A stretch of 64,000 nt of DNA. It comes from Typha latifolia (Eukaryota; Streptophyta; Magnoliopsida; Poales; Typhaceae). Position numbers and translations under genes: made by a program. Location: positions 22,470,704 to 22,534,703 of the forward strand of contig CM034099.1 of the NCBI GenBank assembly GCA_019914945.1, in the 5' to 3' direction. This document shows, piece after piece, positions 22,606-37,600 of this stretch (the first letter of the stretch is position 1; the number at the start of each line of letters is the position of its first letter). Below the pieces are notes generated by a model that searched no databases, was not told the origin of the DNA, and saw nothing but the letters and a program-made list of their open reading frames with translations.

Positions 22606-25600
22606 CTATAATCCAGGAGGGAAATTGGTGATTTGTCCTTGCTCCAATTTGTCCTCATTATTCACTTTGTAAGCTATCCTTATTCGCATGGCAAGGGATT
22701 TCTGGATCAGCAGAAAATAAAGAATCAGTCCTACAGAAATCTCAGTTAATGATGCTAATAAACAAAAACAACTCCAGATAAACTTATACTAGGCATTTCT
22801 CAGGAAAAAAATGTATAGTAGGTATGCTTTACATTGCAAGAGAAACAATCTTGAACCTTAATATATTCTCCTCAAAATTTGTTCCACATTCTGGTTTGAG
22901 GCGTTCTAATTTCTTAACAATTTAAATTATGACAGAACTAGAAGCAGCAATATAAAAGTTAAAAGGTAAAATCAAGTATTTAATGTCTTCGCAGAAGTGG
23001 ATGAATTCACATTGATGTTCCACGATGATGCATCCTTTTCTGATGTCAAACATATCCCCACTTGTTTACAAGGTGACAATTAGCACAGAAGGTATCTATG
23101 AACCACTGATTATTATTTGCAATGTTTCACATTCATACAGTTCAAGATTGGGCAGCAGCAGCGTACTCGATAGTAGGGTATCAATAGTAAATGCATCAAG
23201 TATCCTTAATTTAAGGATAAAATTGGTCAAATTTAATAAACATCATTAATTAGGGTATGCTCTTTTTTTCTTGTTTAAGTTCTTTTGCTTAGCATTTGTG
23301 CTACCATGTTTCTTAAAGGTTATGTTTTAAAGCCAAATGTTGACTTGGCAGCTGGAATTTACTAGAGGAATAGTCTAGTTATACATCCAACTCTACAGCC
23401 TCTAAAAATACAGAAATAGAAGATATTCCAGAAGAGAGTTGGATCTTATGGACTTTATGTCATAACAAAGTCATAAGATATAAAAATTGGATAACTTGCA
23501 TACCTGTCCATATTGAGTGTTAGTAACACTAAGTGTTTGTGCAATCGTCCCATTTCCACCTGCTGGAAGAGTGCTGCTGCTAGCTGGGTCCAAATGCAAC
23601 TGTACAAACTGTGAAACAAGCAACAAGAAGATTCAACATCATCAGTATTTCAACTAATCAAGTCATCCAAATTGGAGAAAAAGAGAGATGTACAATGTTA
23701 AGGCTGTTGGATAAGAGTAGATGGAATATGCACAGACACAAGAGAGCTACTAATTAGCTGAAACCGTATGGACAAATATTAAAAAGTTTATCACTGCATG
23801 ATGATGAGTAGCAGCTCATACTTGCATGAAATTGATCTATGAGTCAAAATCCTAATATCCTATATACTTATACTATATCGACATCTCATTTAGTTTCCTT
23901 GGAACTTCTAGCCCAAACAAATTTGCCTTCTCAATATCTATGCAAGTCCATGTCAGATAAACAAATATCACTCATCCTTAACAAGAGTAAAGTCAAAGAA
24001 CATGTTGGTATTAGACCAAGCTCAATCTAGCCTTTCATGAAGTTTGAATCTACTTCACAGTTTACACCCATGGAGATTACTCTCAAAACATCTATTTTCC
24101 ACTGAACAATTGGCACCTAAGATGGTAATGCATAATTATGGCATGCCTGCCAACCTCATTCTCCATTGATAATACCTGAATCACCAAAAGAGATTCAATG
24201 ATTTGTTCACAATAATTATCTGTTGGGGTTTATGATTTCTTGATTTGCAATTCTAGCGAACAGTATGCACATGGCAGATGGAATGCTGATTATGCAGCCA
24301 TCTTCTTACATGAAGAATAATATCAAGTAGCTTCTAGAGGACTAAAGTTTCTTACACTTAGTCAGGATAATATATAAAACATGATTCAATTTTATTTATT
24401 TCCAGCATAAATTCATCATTGAAAGTCTGTTTCCTCCAAAACACTAATTTCACCAACACCAAGTAACCAAGAGAATAACTATATTGCATTTGACAATTTC
24501 TGCTAGCTAAACAAAAAAATAGAAGAGATAATAAGCAGTTAGCACTTGTGATTTGTATCTTGTAGCCAAAATTATACAAAATAATTAGACAACATCAATG
24601 GCAAGCCTTTGCTCAGTTTCAACACTAGTTCCGCTTGACCAGGTCCTGTAAATGTTTCATTTTGAGCATGCCTAGTTCGGGCTCCAAAGTTTCCTAAGGA
24701 AATTTTAGAACAGGCCTAACAGAATTCAGTCTGGCTCTACTGATTTCATTCGTGATAGAACCAACACTTTAATATTAGACCTAAATTGCAAAATCCCAGG
24801 AAAAGCCCAAGGCTGTTTGGTCAACCCAGCACATTGACACCCCTGGAGTAATCGCAGTAGTCAAAGTTGTAAGGCAGCAAGGTTTCTATCGGTTACTCCT
24901 TTGGCATATAAATCACAAAAAAAATGATGTCCTCATATGATTAAATGTGTTAAAAAAAACTGCAAATTTGAAGCCATCCATTTTCTACACAACTCAAAAT
25001 ATAATATTACTAATGTTATACCTTTGGCACAGCTGCCTGGAAAACGAAATCTGTATAAATACTCGATGATAGATTTGTAAATGTAGCATGGATCAAGGTC
25101 ACTTGTGGTTTTTCAGGTTGCTTTGTGAAGTTGAATGTTATCTTCAAGGTGCTGCTCTGGAAAGCCGTGATAGATGGATAAACCAGATTTTCCTCTTCTG
25201 TTTAAACAAGAAAAGCAATCGATCACGATGAAATTATTCATTGCGTACAATCTTAAAAATATTAGCACCAAGAGAACTCACTGGAAGGAGTTGTATTTGA
25301 TGGAAAGCCATCTAGCAGATCCACTACTAGAGATGTAACAGGAGTAGATTTCTTTTCTGCTGCATTCCCTAAGATGTAAAATGTAAATCCAGAATTAGTG
25401 CATATGAATTGAGAGAGAGGGAGATTGAAAAGACATGATCCACTAGAATGACTAAAGAAGTGCTACCCTCATTGGATGAAATAACATTAGATGCCGATGA
25501 ACCATTTTGTACAGGAGATGTTCCAATTGACAAAAGATCCATTAGAATGTCAGTACTGGCCGACGGGGCTACACCATATCATGCAAAGAAAAAAATAAAC

Positions 25601-28600
25601 TCATGAGGCTCCAATAAATCATCTAATCACCTAGAAGAACATCCAGAATAGCAGAAACTTCTGGAAGTATGAACAATACCAATTGATTTTACCTAAGCTA
25701 AGACCAAGAATTTAACTACCAATGTAATCTAAGAAACAACATATTTGTCGGTTAAAAATTGGCAGTAACTGGTAAATCAGTCCAAGGCTAGAGAATTTAC
25801 TAAGAGTTGTGCTTGAATATAGACAAATAAACCACAATTTCTAAAGTACAACTGATAACAAATGTGCAACTAAATAGAAACTTGTGTTCCATTCATACCA
25901 AAAGAACATAGGGGCAATTTCGGTAAAAGAGTACTATTTGCAAGATCTCTTCAAGACACAAGCTTTAAACTAAGAGTAAGCCAGTCCACATAGAAGGAAA
26001 CAAAAAAAAAATAATAAAGTATAAGAAAAAAAATAAACCTGCTGATGATGAATCTGTCAATCCAATGCCCAAAAGATCATGTAGAAAATCAGTAGGGGTT
26101 GAAGCAGGAGCTGGCGTATCATCGGAGCTTAAATCAAGTAGATCAACTAGGGGAGCAGATGGTGGTTTGGCTACACCATTCGGAAGCTTAAGTGAAGCTC
26201 CAGAGGAGGTTGATCTATTTGACTTATCTGCTGAAAGAGTTGCTTGTGATGCACCTGTTCTCTTTCCTATATAAGTTGACTCATCCAAGACAGGCATCCT
26301 TTCAACCAATGACGATCTGCAAATAAATGAATGGTACAAAAAAGATGCATTGGTTCAGCCACAAGAACCTTAAAATAATATTTTTACATCATGGTGGCTG
26401 AATAGCCTGTTACCCACTTGATACCCTGATGTCTTTGGATAATAGAATTGAATTCAATTGATCTTTGCTGTAACTCTAGCATTAGGCTCCCTTTATGCTG
26501 TGTGATTATCTCCCTTATCCTCCTGGCAAATCAAATAACAAAAACAAACAGAAATAATGCTATTGAAATATAGAAAGATAACAAAAAGGTATCATATTTT
26601 AAGAATTAGGCTACCACTGCAGAGGGAAGATATTGCTCCTCATTGACTACAATATGAAGGTATTAATGTCTAAATATGGAAGAGCTAGCATAATAAAAGA
26701 ATCAAATAAAAAGAGAACCAGAAGAAACAGTAGCAATATTCTAAATACAGCCCTATTACAAACATCATGGTCTAAATATAGAAGAGCTAGCATAATAAAA
26801 GAATCAAATGAAAAGAAAAACAGAAGAAACAAGTTACGAACCAGATCTGAACCAATTTGACGTAAGAAAATTATGAAAATTTATATGATGATTACCTCGG
26901 AATTTAGAATTCTAATGGTTTTAGTTTCACATAAATCGGAGGTCAAGATGAAAAGATACAAATAAAATAATGGAGGAAAGTCAGAACGGGATAGATCGGT
27001 AATATCCGGAATTACGACGGTCATTGAAGAGTGTCAAACGGCCAAGGATGGTGATGGACGGCCGTATAATAGGGTGGCTCATGGTGGTGGACAGTGACCA
27101 GGATTTAGAGGTAAAATTAAGGTTCTAATTTAGATCTACTCCTAGGAAAATAAACGGCTATAATTAATTTACTTCTACTTCTAAATTATCTTACTCTTAC
27201 TCCTAAAATAAACTCAAGACAAATAATTTCTCAATGCTTCGATACTTAAACAAAGAAACTCAGCCCCTCTATATAGAGATTAGGTACAATGAGTCATACT
27301 CGAACTAACCATAAATACTTATACGACTTAAACTAGGATTTGTCTTAAATTAATTGAACTTGTCTTAGTGGCTCACACGACTTAACTAGATTTACCTTAA
27401 GGACTTACATTACATAATTAGATTTCTTTTTAAGGGCTTATATTATGAATTAATTAAAAAAATAAAAAATTTGATCTGTCGAGTCTAATGTTCCCATGAT
27501 GTGATTCAATCTGACCCGGTTTACATCAAAACAGTAGCGATATTCTAAATACAGTAATATTAAAAACATCAAATTTTCAAAAGCATGGCAACCTTTAAAA
27601 CTCAAGATTCAGTGATAGCATGATTAAAAACATAAGTAAGAAAAAACAGACTTACAAAAGTGAATCACAAACATTCCCCATCGATCTACACTATTCCTCT
27701 GCCTATTCTAGTTTGTAAGAGCATAAACTACAATGAAGAAGTCTACCACCCAAATGATCTTATAGCTTGTAGGGCAACTCCCTCTTTTGTCTACACTATT
27801 CCTTTGTATAGAGGATTTTCTAAATGCACTGCTCCTAGTTTGCAAGAGCATTAACTACAATGAAGAAGTCTACAAGCCAACTAATCTTACAGCTTTTAAG
27901 GCAAGTCCCTCTTATGTCACTTTACTTTGACTAGGGAGTTTGGTACTAATTGCTAGAGGGTTGATATCAAGTTGACAATAAGTCATAAAAAATTGAAATT
28001 TATCAATTATTATGGTAGCATTCACATCTTTGAGCCTTTCCTATCTAACCCTACATTGTAGTGGAATGGTTCAGCTAATGGTTTGGCTGACTATGATGTC
28101 TATTAGACTCTATACGAGTAAATGACATAAATACACTCAAAAAGGGGAGCAAAAAAGTTGTTTGGTGAATCCAATTAGACAACACTTACTCTGAGGTTGG
28201 TGGAAATCGTGAGGAGAGCTTCAAAAGTGCAACCAAAGACATTGCTCGAGTTGTAATATCTGAAGAATGATGCTTTAAGGAAAGCTCTACAACATCCACA
28301 ACATCAAATTCTGTAACCTGCATAATAGAATTGTTTTGGTCATTTTCTTTGACAACCATGAACATCCTATCCTTACCATTTATATATTGAAGGCATACTT
28401 CCAAGCATGAAAGTCTTTAATCCCAAACAGCCAACAAGGAACTTCTCATCAACTCTGCAGAGTTACTTAATTTTGAATTTATGAGAGTAATATGCATGTT
28501 CCACAATGAGCTTTCAGGTGAAAGGGGTATTATGCAGTCCCTCCAATATGTTAAAAAGATATTATTCTCATAAATACTAATACATTAAAAATCCTTGATC

Positions 28601-31600
28601 CAGACCAATTATCAAGAAAAAAAATTGTGGTGTCTAACTCCAGACATATTTCTAGCTAAAAAGTGAAAAGCATGGTCTGTTTTGTTTGTGATTGAGCAAA
28701 TGCCACCATTGTAAAATGATCATGCTTTGAAATAAGGGAAGCTTAGAACATAGCAGTGTTAACAAAAGTAATTTATGTTAAGTAGTTATGAATTGGAGAA
28801 GTAATGCACTAACCGTCATTGGTTCCTCCACTTCCAGGACTCCAATATTATTGACCAGCATCTCACCGTATTCGCCGATGCACCACACAGCTACGCGTAC
28901 TAAACTTTCCTAAGCAATTAAATACCAAAAGACTTGAAGCAAGGTGAACACAGGAAAGCATGCACCTTTAACAAAAGAAATGAGTAGATCTTCATACCTG
29001 TCCACATGACGTTGCAAGTGCCTTGTATAATGACCTCACAGAGTATCCTTGAAGGTCTGGTGCATTGCTTATGACAACAATAAGAGCATGCCAAACATCA
29101 TCTTTTACATATCTTCCAGCCTGTTAAAATATCATAAAAAGATGAGAATGAAATTTTATGATACCTCATGGGCAAAAAGAAAGGAGAAAGCCATCCAAAA
29201 TAGTACATGTACTTCTCAAGATTTCAAGGAGTAACACAATTTAAAATCATCCACAGATATGCATGTATAAAATTAATCAATAAATTGCTAACAGCTACTG
29301 ATAACATCAAAAATCATTTATTAAAAGTTAGTCATTTTCTTGTCCAGTAAGAATCTGTCAATTATATTTTAAGATCAGAAAGCACAAGGAGATAATAGCA
29401 TATGCAGGAACAATATAAAACTGAAGTCTTCATTAAACGCCTGATAGACTTACTGGTTTCCTACCAAGTACCAATCACAAACCAATTGCATGTAAGAGCA
29501 CCATCTGTTCTCTAATTTGCAGTGAAGTTTTTTCAAAGATGTCATCAGAATATTTTGCTACATAACTAGCTTTAAATGAATAAGAGGATGACTTCCCCAG
29601 AAAATTGAACTTGTTAAAGGGGTATATGTCAAGCATCAACAAATTCAACAAGGACAAATAATACAGTGAAAATAACAAATCGACGTGAACTACTTGATAT
29701 AAGTGGTTTCTGAAAGTGATCAGGCAACAGATTCAAGTTTGACAGAAGCACACCTCCAGTAGCAAGGATGAAGTGCACTACATAACATAAAGTAATAAAA
29801 AGAAAGGAAAAGATGTAAAGATCATATAAGTAATTTGACATTGATGCAACAAATTAAACAAAAAGGAATTGGCATTACACAGAAAAACTTGAACTTTTTT
29901 TTTTAATTCCAAGATCATTTGTGAAAATTACTCTCTCACCTACCAGAGATAAGACCTTGAACATTTGATCTACGTACCACAGCTTCTCTTGAGAAAACCT
30001 ACAAAACATCAGGGACCCAAATAAGCTATCTGAAAGTGTCTATCAAGACAAAAAGAGCAATCATTGAGGTGAAAAATATGTTAGTTGCAAGATAGAACTA
30101 TTTTATCCTTAAAATACAAACATAACAACACTTTCCCTCCACAGGAAGAAGTTCATTGCAAGATTTTGCAACTAAACAGGAGAAATGTTGGCTCTGATCA
30201 TTTAAAGTTGTTAAATTGACAGCAAATTGACCTTAATTCCATTTTTGTTGCCAAAAATACAAACATTGCATCAAAACTCAAAAGGTGCATCTTAATTTTC
30301 TTTTCTTTTTTTCAGTACTTTCGATTTCATAACTCATTGCTGGTTTATTTGTAAGCAAATGGTAAGAAAATGAAGTACTAAGTAAAATCATTATTTGAAG
30401 CCTTAGGAACATCATATTCCTCTCATAATCTCTGTGCTTTTCCTTGTTCTGAAACTCAATGATTGGAACGCTACCTTTTCCCTACAATGGAACTCACCGT
30501 CAAGCACCAGAGATCAAACAATCAGGACTCCTTTTATTCCCCCTTCTAAGGCAGAATTGACCTATACCCTCAACACTAGTCTCCCCTCTCTGATGCAAAA
30601 AACTGCTTCTTGATATTCTAGCTCCCCATTCTCCAAGTTTAAATATATGGTTCAGGTTTCTTGTGTAAAGACTTTGTAGCAATGGATGCTTGTGTTAGTT
30701 GGATCTTTCAAACCATGAGGTACTTCATAAGTTATTATAAATTAGTTTATAATTTTCTAGAAAAGGATATGCGTGAATTCTTATGAATGCTTTTCTCATC
30801 TAGAAAATTAACATCGACTCTGCTGCATTACTGCCAGATGCTTAATGCCAGGGAGCGGGAGCAGTTGCAGTATGAAAGAGACCATAATAATGCTTAAACA
30901 TTACCTCATGATCTCCATTTGATTATGTTGCTGGATTTCCATGTTTATACTCATACTTACAATACTCTATGTTGAGGTGTAAAAAAAAGTTGTCTGGATG
31001 CACAAGACTTCCACAGTTCCACCTACGTAGGGTCTGTGGAGCGCAAGAAGCCTGTGGTCTTATCCTCATAATAGGAAAAGGGTATTTCGGTGACTGTATT
31101 GAACACAAGATTTTATCCTAGATATCTTTTAACCTATTACTGTGAAGAAGGATTCTGTATGTAGCAGGCCGACATACATCAATGACACGAATATAGGTTA
31201 TCAAGTACATTAATTTAGAAAGGAATGTCAGTAAATTGGTCTCAACCTGAGTATAGGATGGCCCATTTTAGTGGAGAAACAAAAGATGCAACCAAATGTG
31301 TATGTAATTATTGTTTTCAAAATGTGAAAGACAGACAATATATATGAGCCAAACATGTTTTGAAAATTGTAAAACAAATGGTCACTTCTATAAGAAATTA
31401 AGAACATGAAGATGATGACTGTAAAGGATTGGCCAAATAAACTTACTATAATAAAAAGTTGTTAAGCACATGAACGTGAAGATAATACTCGTATAAATCA
31501 TTTGATTTATACATAACTACACTTGAGTAGAACTTGTGAGTATTGGAACTTACTTTTCAACAATTGCACAAATTTTGTCACTCAGATCTCCCTTGAATTC

Positions 31601-34600
31601 TTGATCAGTTACTTCTAGATAGTCAATGAGTTCCTTAGTCAAAGGTTTTACATTGGTATCATTGACTAATAGAAAAGCAAGTTCAAGGGCCCTTTTCCGA
31701 ATTGAGGCATCAGAATCCTGGAAGTTGCATAAGAAATCATAACCTTTTAATTACTGAATCAAACACTACAAAAAACCATTAGGCAGCTTACAATAATTAC
31801 AGTAAAAATATTTACATAAAGAGTAAGCAAAACGAAAGAATTCTGTTCAACTTATTGGATGAAAAAGAGTCATCAAAGCATAAATTTATTTCAAAATCTA
31901 CTTCAAGATGAAACAAAGAATGAGGCGCAATTATTAGCACACAATCAATCACAAACGCGTAGGGAGCTTGCACAAACACAAAGTAGAATAAACTAAACAG
32001 CTAAACTATAAAGTACTTCTAGTAAAAATTATAATAATGAATATTGTCCTAGACCATGTACATTCCCAACATGTCCTCCAGAGAAAATTAAGGGGGAATA
32101 GTTAGGATAACACGGTTACCAATATTTGAGTGGGAGTAGTATGCCTGGAAAAAGGCCTTTGCGTTTTCTCTTTCTAAAGTGAAGCTCCTCATATCACCTA
32201 CGGCAGCAAACGGACTGAAATAAAAATTATATGATTCAACCTCAGACCAAATAATAGCATTTTCTGGCCGGAATAACCCAGAAAATGAGTTGGAGTCCAA
32301 AAACTGCTCTTGAATCTTTCACGTCGTAATGTTATCTCGTTTGCTTTAGATCAAGAGCAGAACAGACTAGTTTCTTTAACCTTATCTCTTGACATGGAAT
32401 GCTCTCCTACTGTAAATTCACTCTCATATGAAAATGAAGAAGGTTGCTCCCCTTTTGTCTGGTACCTTTCTCATCCCTTCAGTATCACATTACATTTGCA
32501 TCACTAGAAATCTAGAAGTTTGTGCAGACTTAGATTCCATTTCATAGATATTCAACTAACATTGACTGGGCAATGTTTGGTTTTTCAATTTGCAGATCCC
32601 AACCATTTAGATCCATTAGATCACAAGTTGTATTATTCCCCAGGAGGGTCCCTCTAGAGTTCTTCTGAGGTTCCTATCTATTTAGCCCTCAATTTCTGAC
32701 TCAATTTCCCATCAGATTGATCAGCAGATTCAATGCACCAACTATTAAGTGGCTTCTTTACACTCCAAGAAAATATTTATATGTTAAAGGATTCAGAAGC
32801 TGCAACACCATTTCAATAATTCAAATATTGATGACTGATGAACTATCCAGCAGTACAGCTTTAATTTCATATTCAGGACATAGAACTTGGGAAATGGGAT
32901 TCAGCTCTAACACATTGCTGGAAGTACATTAAGCAGGTCTCAAAAGAGAAATTATAATTATTCTACAGAAACGGCCACAACTTGAGTATTTGAATTTAAA
33001 TATAAAGCACATTTTCAGTAAACAGAGGAAACTATCAAATCCGGAAATCTATATTTCCACTTCTTGCAAACAGAAAGAGACACATATTACCTTGACACAT
33101 TCTAATATTGTTGTCCGATGCCTCTGCACAGCTTGAGTATCTACTGCAATAGCCTTCATGAGCATGTTTAGTGCAACATATCTGGAGGAAAAGAAAGAGA
33201 TAGTTAAAAAATATCCTACCCAACTCCATGATGGTATCGGATGCACAGATGATCAGAAATAATTCTCGACCACTATTTTCCATAATACTGCAAGTCATTT
33301 TACTGTTAGGCACACCAATTTATAGGGGAAAAAAAGAAGATTATAGAACAATGCAAAACTTAAAGGCCAGCTGGACAATTGCATTCCTACTCTGTAACAT
33401 TAGGAACATTTTAAAGAGTTCCCAAGCTCAAAACTCACAAGGATGCAGAAATATCAGATTCTACTAACTATCATAAATTGTATACAGTTCTAAAAGAGTA
33501 GGATATATTTGTTTAAGAATACAAACCATAGACTTTAAAATGAGAAGTAACCTGATATTGTTATCACGATTAGATAAGAATCTTCCCAAAATATTGATTG
33601 CAAGAACACGTAGGCCGCTAGAAGCATCTATTCCCATGATAGTCTCAACACATTCATACAAAATAGCATTCCCAGCATTTTTGTTTGATTCGGTTTTCGT
33701 TGAAACCTACAAATGGAATGTAAGAGACACAAAATAGAGTAAATAATAAGAAATATCAATTGTGCCTAAAATTGACCTGAGCAAGAATGTCATTCATATA
33801 TTCACTAGAATCTGCATCTCCTTGGCCCAACATGCGCATGAGCCTAAGCACACGAATGTGTAAGAAAGGGTCTGTGATACCAGCAATGTCATATTCGGGT
33901 GCATATGGACTATTTGACACATCTTTCAATATTCTGACCAATCCTTCTATGCAAGTCTACAATCATAAAATCAACTTGTCAAGAAAAGCAACAAAACAAC
34001 TAAAAGCAAAGAGACCAATACAGATAAAAAAACGAACATGTACACTCATACTCTCAAACAAATCAAGAGAGTTCTATGATAATGTACAATTTGTGAAAGG
34101 TCCATGTCTGAAAAAAAAAAAACATTGATGTAGATGATGATAATGATGCACACAGCACCTTTCTCAAGTATTCCAACGCATCTGTGCTAGCTTTACATAG
34201 ATCTGTACAGAGCTGAACACCAGCTATTAGAACTCCATGATGCTTTTCCTTCAGTAATGAAGCAGCGGGACTCATAAAGTTCTCTGCCAAATCTGTAACC
34301 TTTCTTATTATCCTTATAGAGCACAAAGCAGCCTAAGGAACAAGAAAAACTTTGTTTCAGTGAATAATAAAGGAAATTGATAAGCATGCAGTATAAATTA
34401 TCTAGAGATAAAGTTGACTACAATGCCCTTCTGAAAGAATAATAGTTATAAAATTGCATGCAGTATAAATTATCTAGAGATAAAGTTGACTACAATGCCC
34501 TTCTGAAAGAATAATAGTTATAAAATTGTATGACGCAGAGGGGATGAAACTACCCAAAGGACTAACGTTGATCCAAGTCTTCATCAAATTGCATTAGTTA

Positions 34601-37600
34601 AAAAGGTGTGAAGTAACATGTCCATCAGAAGAATGGCAGTAGTGCATGATATAACGTCAAGTAAACAGCAAGTTCCATGAACATATCCCTATCCAATATG
34701 TTCAAGATAACTAAATTATTGGTTTAGAATGGCTTCCAACCTAAACTATACATTCTGGAGCAATTTAATCCCCATAGTTATGTTAAGCATAAAGCAACAC
34801 AACAACTATTTCGAATCAGCTGCTTAGATACTCCCTCTATCAAAGGAATCCCAAGAGGCTCTTGTCAATATGAGGTCTTGGAAGAGAGGAATTATGCAGC
34901 CATAAACCCATTAATAGAGAGGCTATTTCTTCTGCATGAACACAGGCACCTATCTGAACTCAATGACTACATATTAGAACACCATTTTAAACTATTGGGT
35001 CATGAAGCAACCTAACAGTTAACCCAACCCTCAAGTGTTATTAAGCAAGGAAAGGAAATCTATAACATCAAGCAAGTATAGGAGAGTCTCTTGCAGGAGT
35101 CAAAGCAAATATACCTCAACTAAATCATTTGTTCCAAAGATACTAGTTGCCTTCAAGAACTAGCTATCTTGCAAATACATGCATATGATTATAAAAGATG
35201 GCTAAGTATTCATTCTCTAGCTAAATTGAATTATCTGTAGAAGAATTGCTACTAAAAGATTTTTCTATGGGCGAGTCTACCTGGGATATGGTAAGCTAAA
35301 TACCATGTCTATGGCTAGCAATCCCAGCCCCACATGAAAAAAAAACTTAAGAAGAGGCAGAATAATTTATTTCCTAGCATTTCTATATTAGAGTTTCTTG
35401 ATTCTATTTTTAGTGCCACCATAACCCAATAACCCTCATTTATTGACAGATGATGAATTTGCAACCATACAAGGAGTTCAATATATAGTTGACACATTGC
35501 AAATTCTCCATCTTTTCTTCTTGATTCTCAGAGTATGCTAGATTTCTAACATATGTTTCTAGAATAGAAAATCAAGGTAATATATATGCGATCAGATTAT
35601 CGAACTGCACTGAAGTGGCCATTCCCGTTCATGACATGCATGTTGGAAATTCTTTGAGGAGTTCGTAGTCCATAAGTTAGGCCTATATAAGGCACAAAGG
35701 AAATGCTTTCACTGGTTACTATGCACTGTGGACTTCTTATAAAACTAATAGAAGTGATTATCTTGTTGGCTCCACCAGCAAAGGAGAATTATAAAAAAGG
35801 TTATGCAAAGTTCCCTGTAATGCATTGTACATCGTTGAAAATGGCCAACAAAAAGAGAAAGAAAAAAAGATCAAAAGAAGCTGCATGCTCTTGAATACAG
35901 CTTAAATAAAAATAGTTAACATTAGGCACTAAGCAAACAAACAATGAACAAAGCACCTTCTAGGTTCCAAAGAAAAACAGTGAGAAAATTTATTTCCAAA
36001 TAAGTACAAATACACACACTACAGTTTAAAGTCTCCAATATTACATTTAACGAGTACCGCACTCCAGCAGAGAAATTCATCCTAAGAATTACTAATAAAT
36101 GAATATCCCCAGTTATAACAGGAAGGACTTACCTTCTTTTTAGTGTTTGGGTCTCTACTCTGCAGTAGCCTTTCTACTTCTGGTGCAAGATCTCGTGCCA
36201 TTTCAGCAGAACATATATTTCCAAGAGCACAAAGAGCAAGGCCCACGATATACTGATTTGAATGATTTAGATCTCTGGGCATGTCAAGGATAAAAAATAA
36301 CAGTAGTAGACTACCCTCAACATACAAAATCTATAATAAAGTGTAGAAATGTGAATTTTAGTGAAGACATAAACCAATGTACTATGCTACAACAAGTTGG
36401 TGGATACTGTTTCAAAGAATTTGTAACCAGCATAAGAACTTCTTGTCTTTCATCAAGAAGTAGCATAAGACCGAGATAACCAATTCGTTTCTCGGGAAAT
36501 CCAGCAGAAGCTATCAACTTGAGACATTCCATTTGACCAAAATGAGTGGGATAACCAAGCATGTGAATGAACATGAGTTTTGCAAGATTACGGTGCCTAT
36601 AATCTTGATCATTTTCACTAATTGCAGAACGTATAGCAGCACACTCTTTTCTTACAACTGCACGCTCTTCTGCAGCAGTTTTGCAAGCACGTATAGCTCG
36701 AATCATGTCCCTGCAGTTAAAAATTTCTGCTGAGCCAGCTTTGGTGATAAATGAAAACAAATCCACTAGAGCACACTAAATACAAAGTTAGCAACTGTCT
36801 AATATTGAATCAACATACAAGATAACATATCAATTCTAACCAACCTTTTGATGCTTGCATCAGCAAATAGTATTTCACTAGGAGCAATTTTATGTGGCAA
36901 TTATTTCACCGACTATTTCATTATTATCATACATCCAATCCACTTTTCTTCAATTCTTTTGACACTATGTCTTACTTCCATTGGGTGCTATTTCTAGGTT
37001 ACAAGAACTTGGACATTTGCTATTTCTAAAGAACTACTCATCTATCTCCACATCCTTGTCTAACTATGAAAACATGTTGTGCCCCATCATTCATGTACAA
37101 ATAAAATGACCAACAAAATATAATTGCTATTATGATATCATATTAAAAGCCTCTTACAGAAAGAAACTTTGTCCATGTAACCATCTTGATTATAAGTTAC
37201 AATTACTGCAACATTTTTCAATGTATTCTTCTAAATATCCAAACATTGATTCAAAATAAAGGAAGCATGCACCTTTTGGCATATTGACCATCAGAATGCA
37301 ACTAAACATTAGTTTCTTAAGCTAGTTTGACTACATTGCATGTCATAAAATTTTCAAATTTTCAGAGTACTCCTTTTTTTACTTTTTCATTTTCTTTGTC
37401 TATAGGCTCCTTTCTAGTTGATTCCAACTAATAAGGTCTTAACTAATCAAAATATTCCAACATCTCTAGGTTCCTCTCAGACCTCGCCCCAATATTCTTG
37501 TAATAGGTGACAAGTTCATCACTGTCACATAAGCACTTATATAGATAAGGGCTCAAGGAACTAGCTAGTAATTTCCACTAAATAAATTTAATATTGCAAT

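Noticed and set aside
32088..32300. 70-codon minus-strand frame in gamma-adaptin intron 7
   Set aside because: Lies between well-fitting adaptin exons, is not needed to close the frame and matches no family I know.
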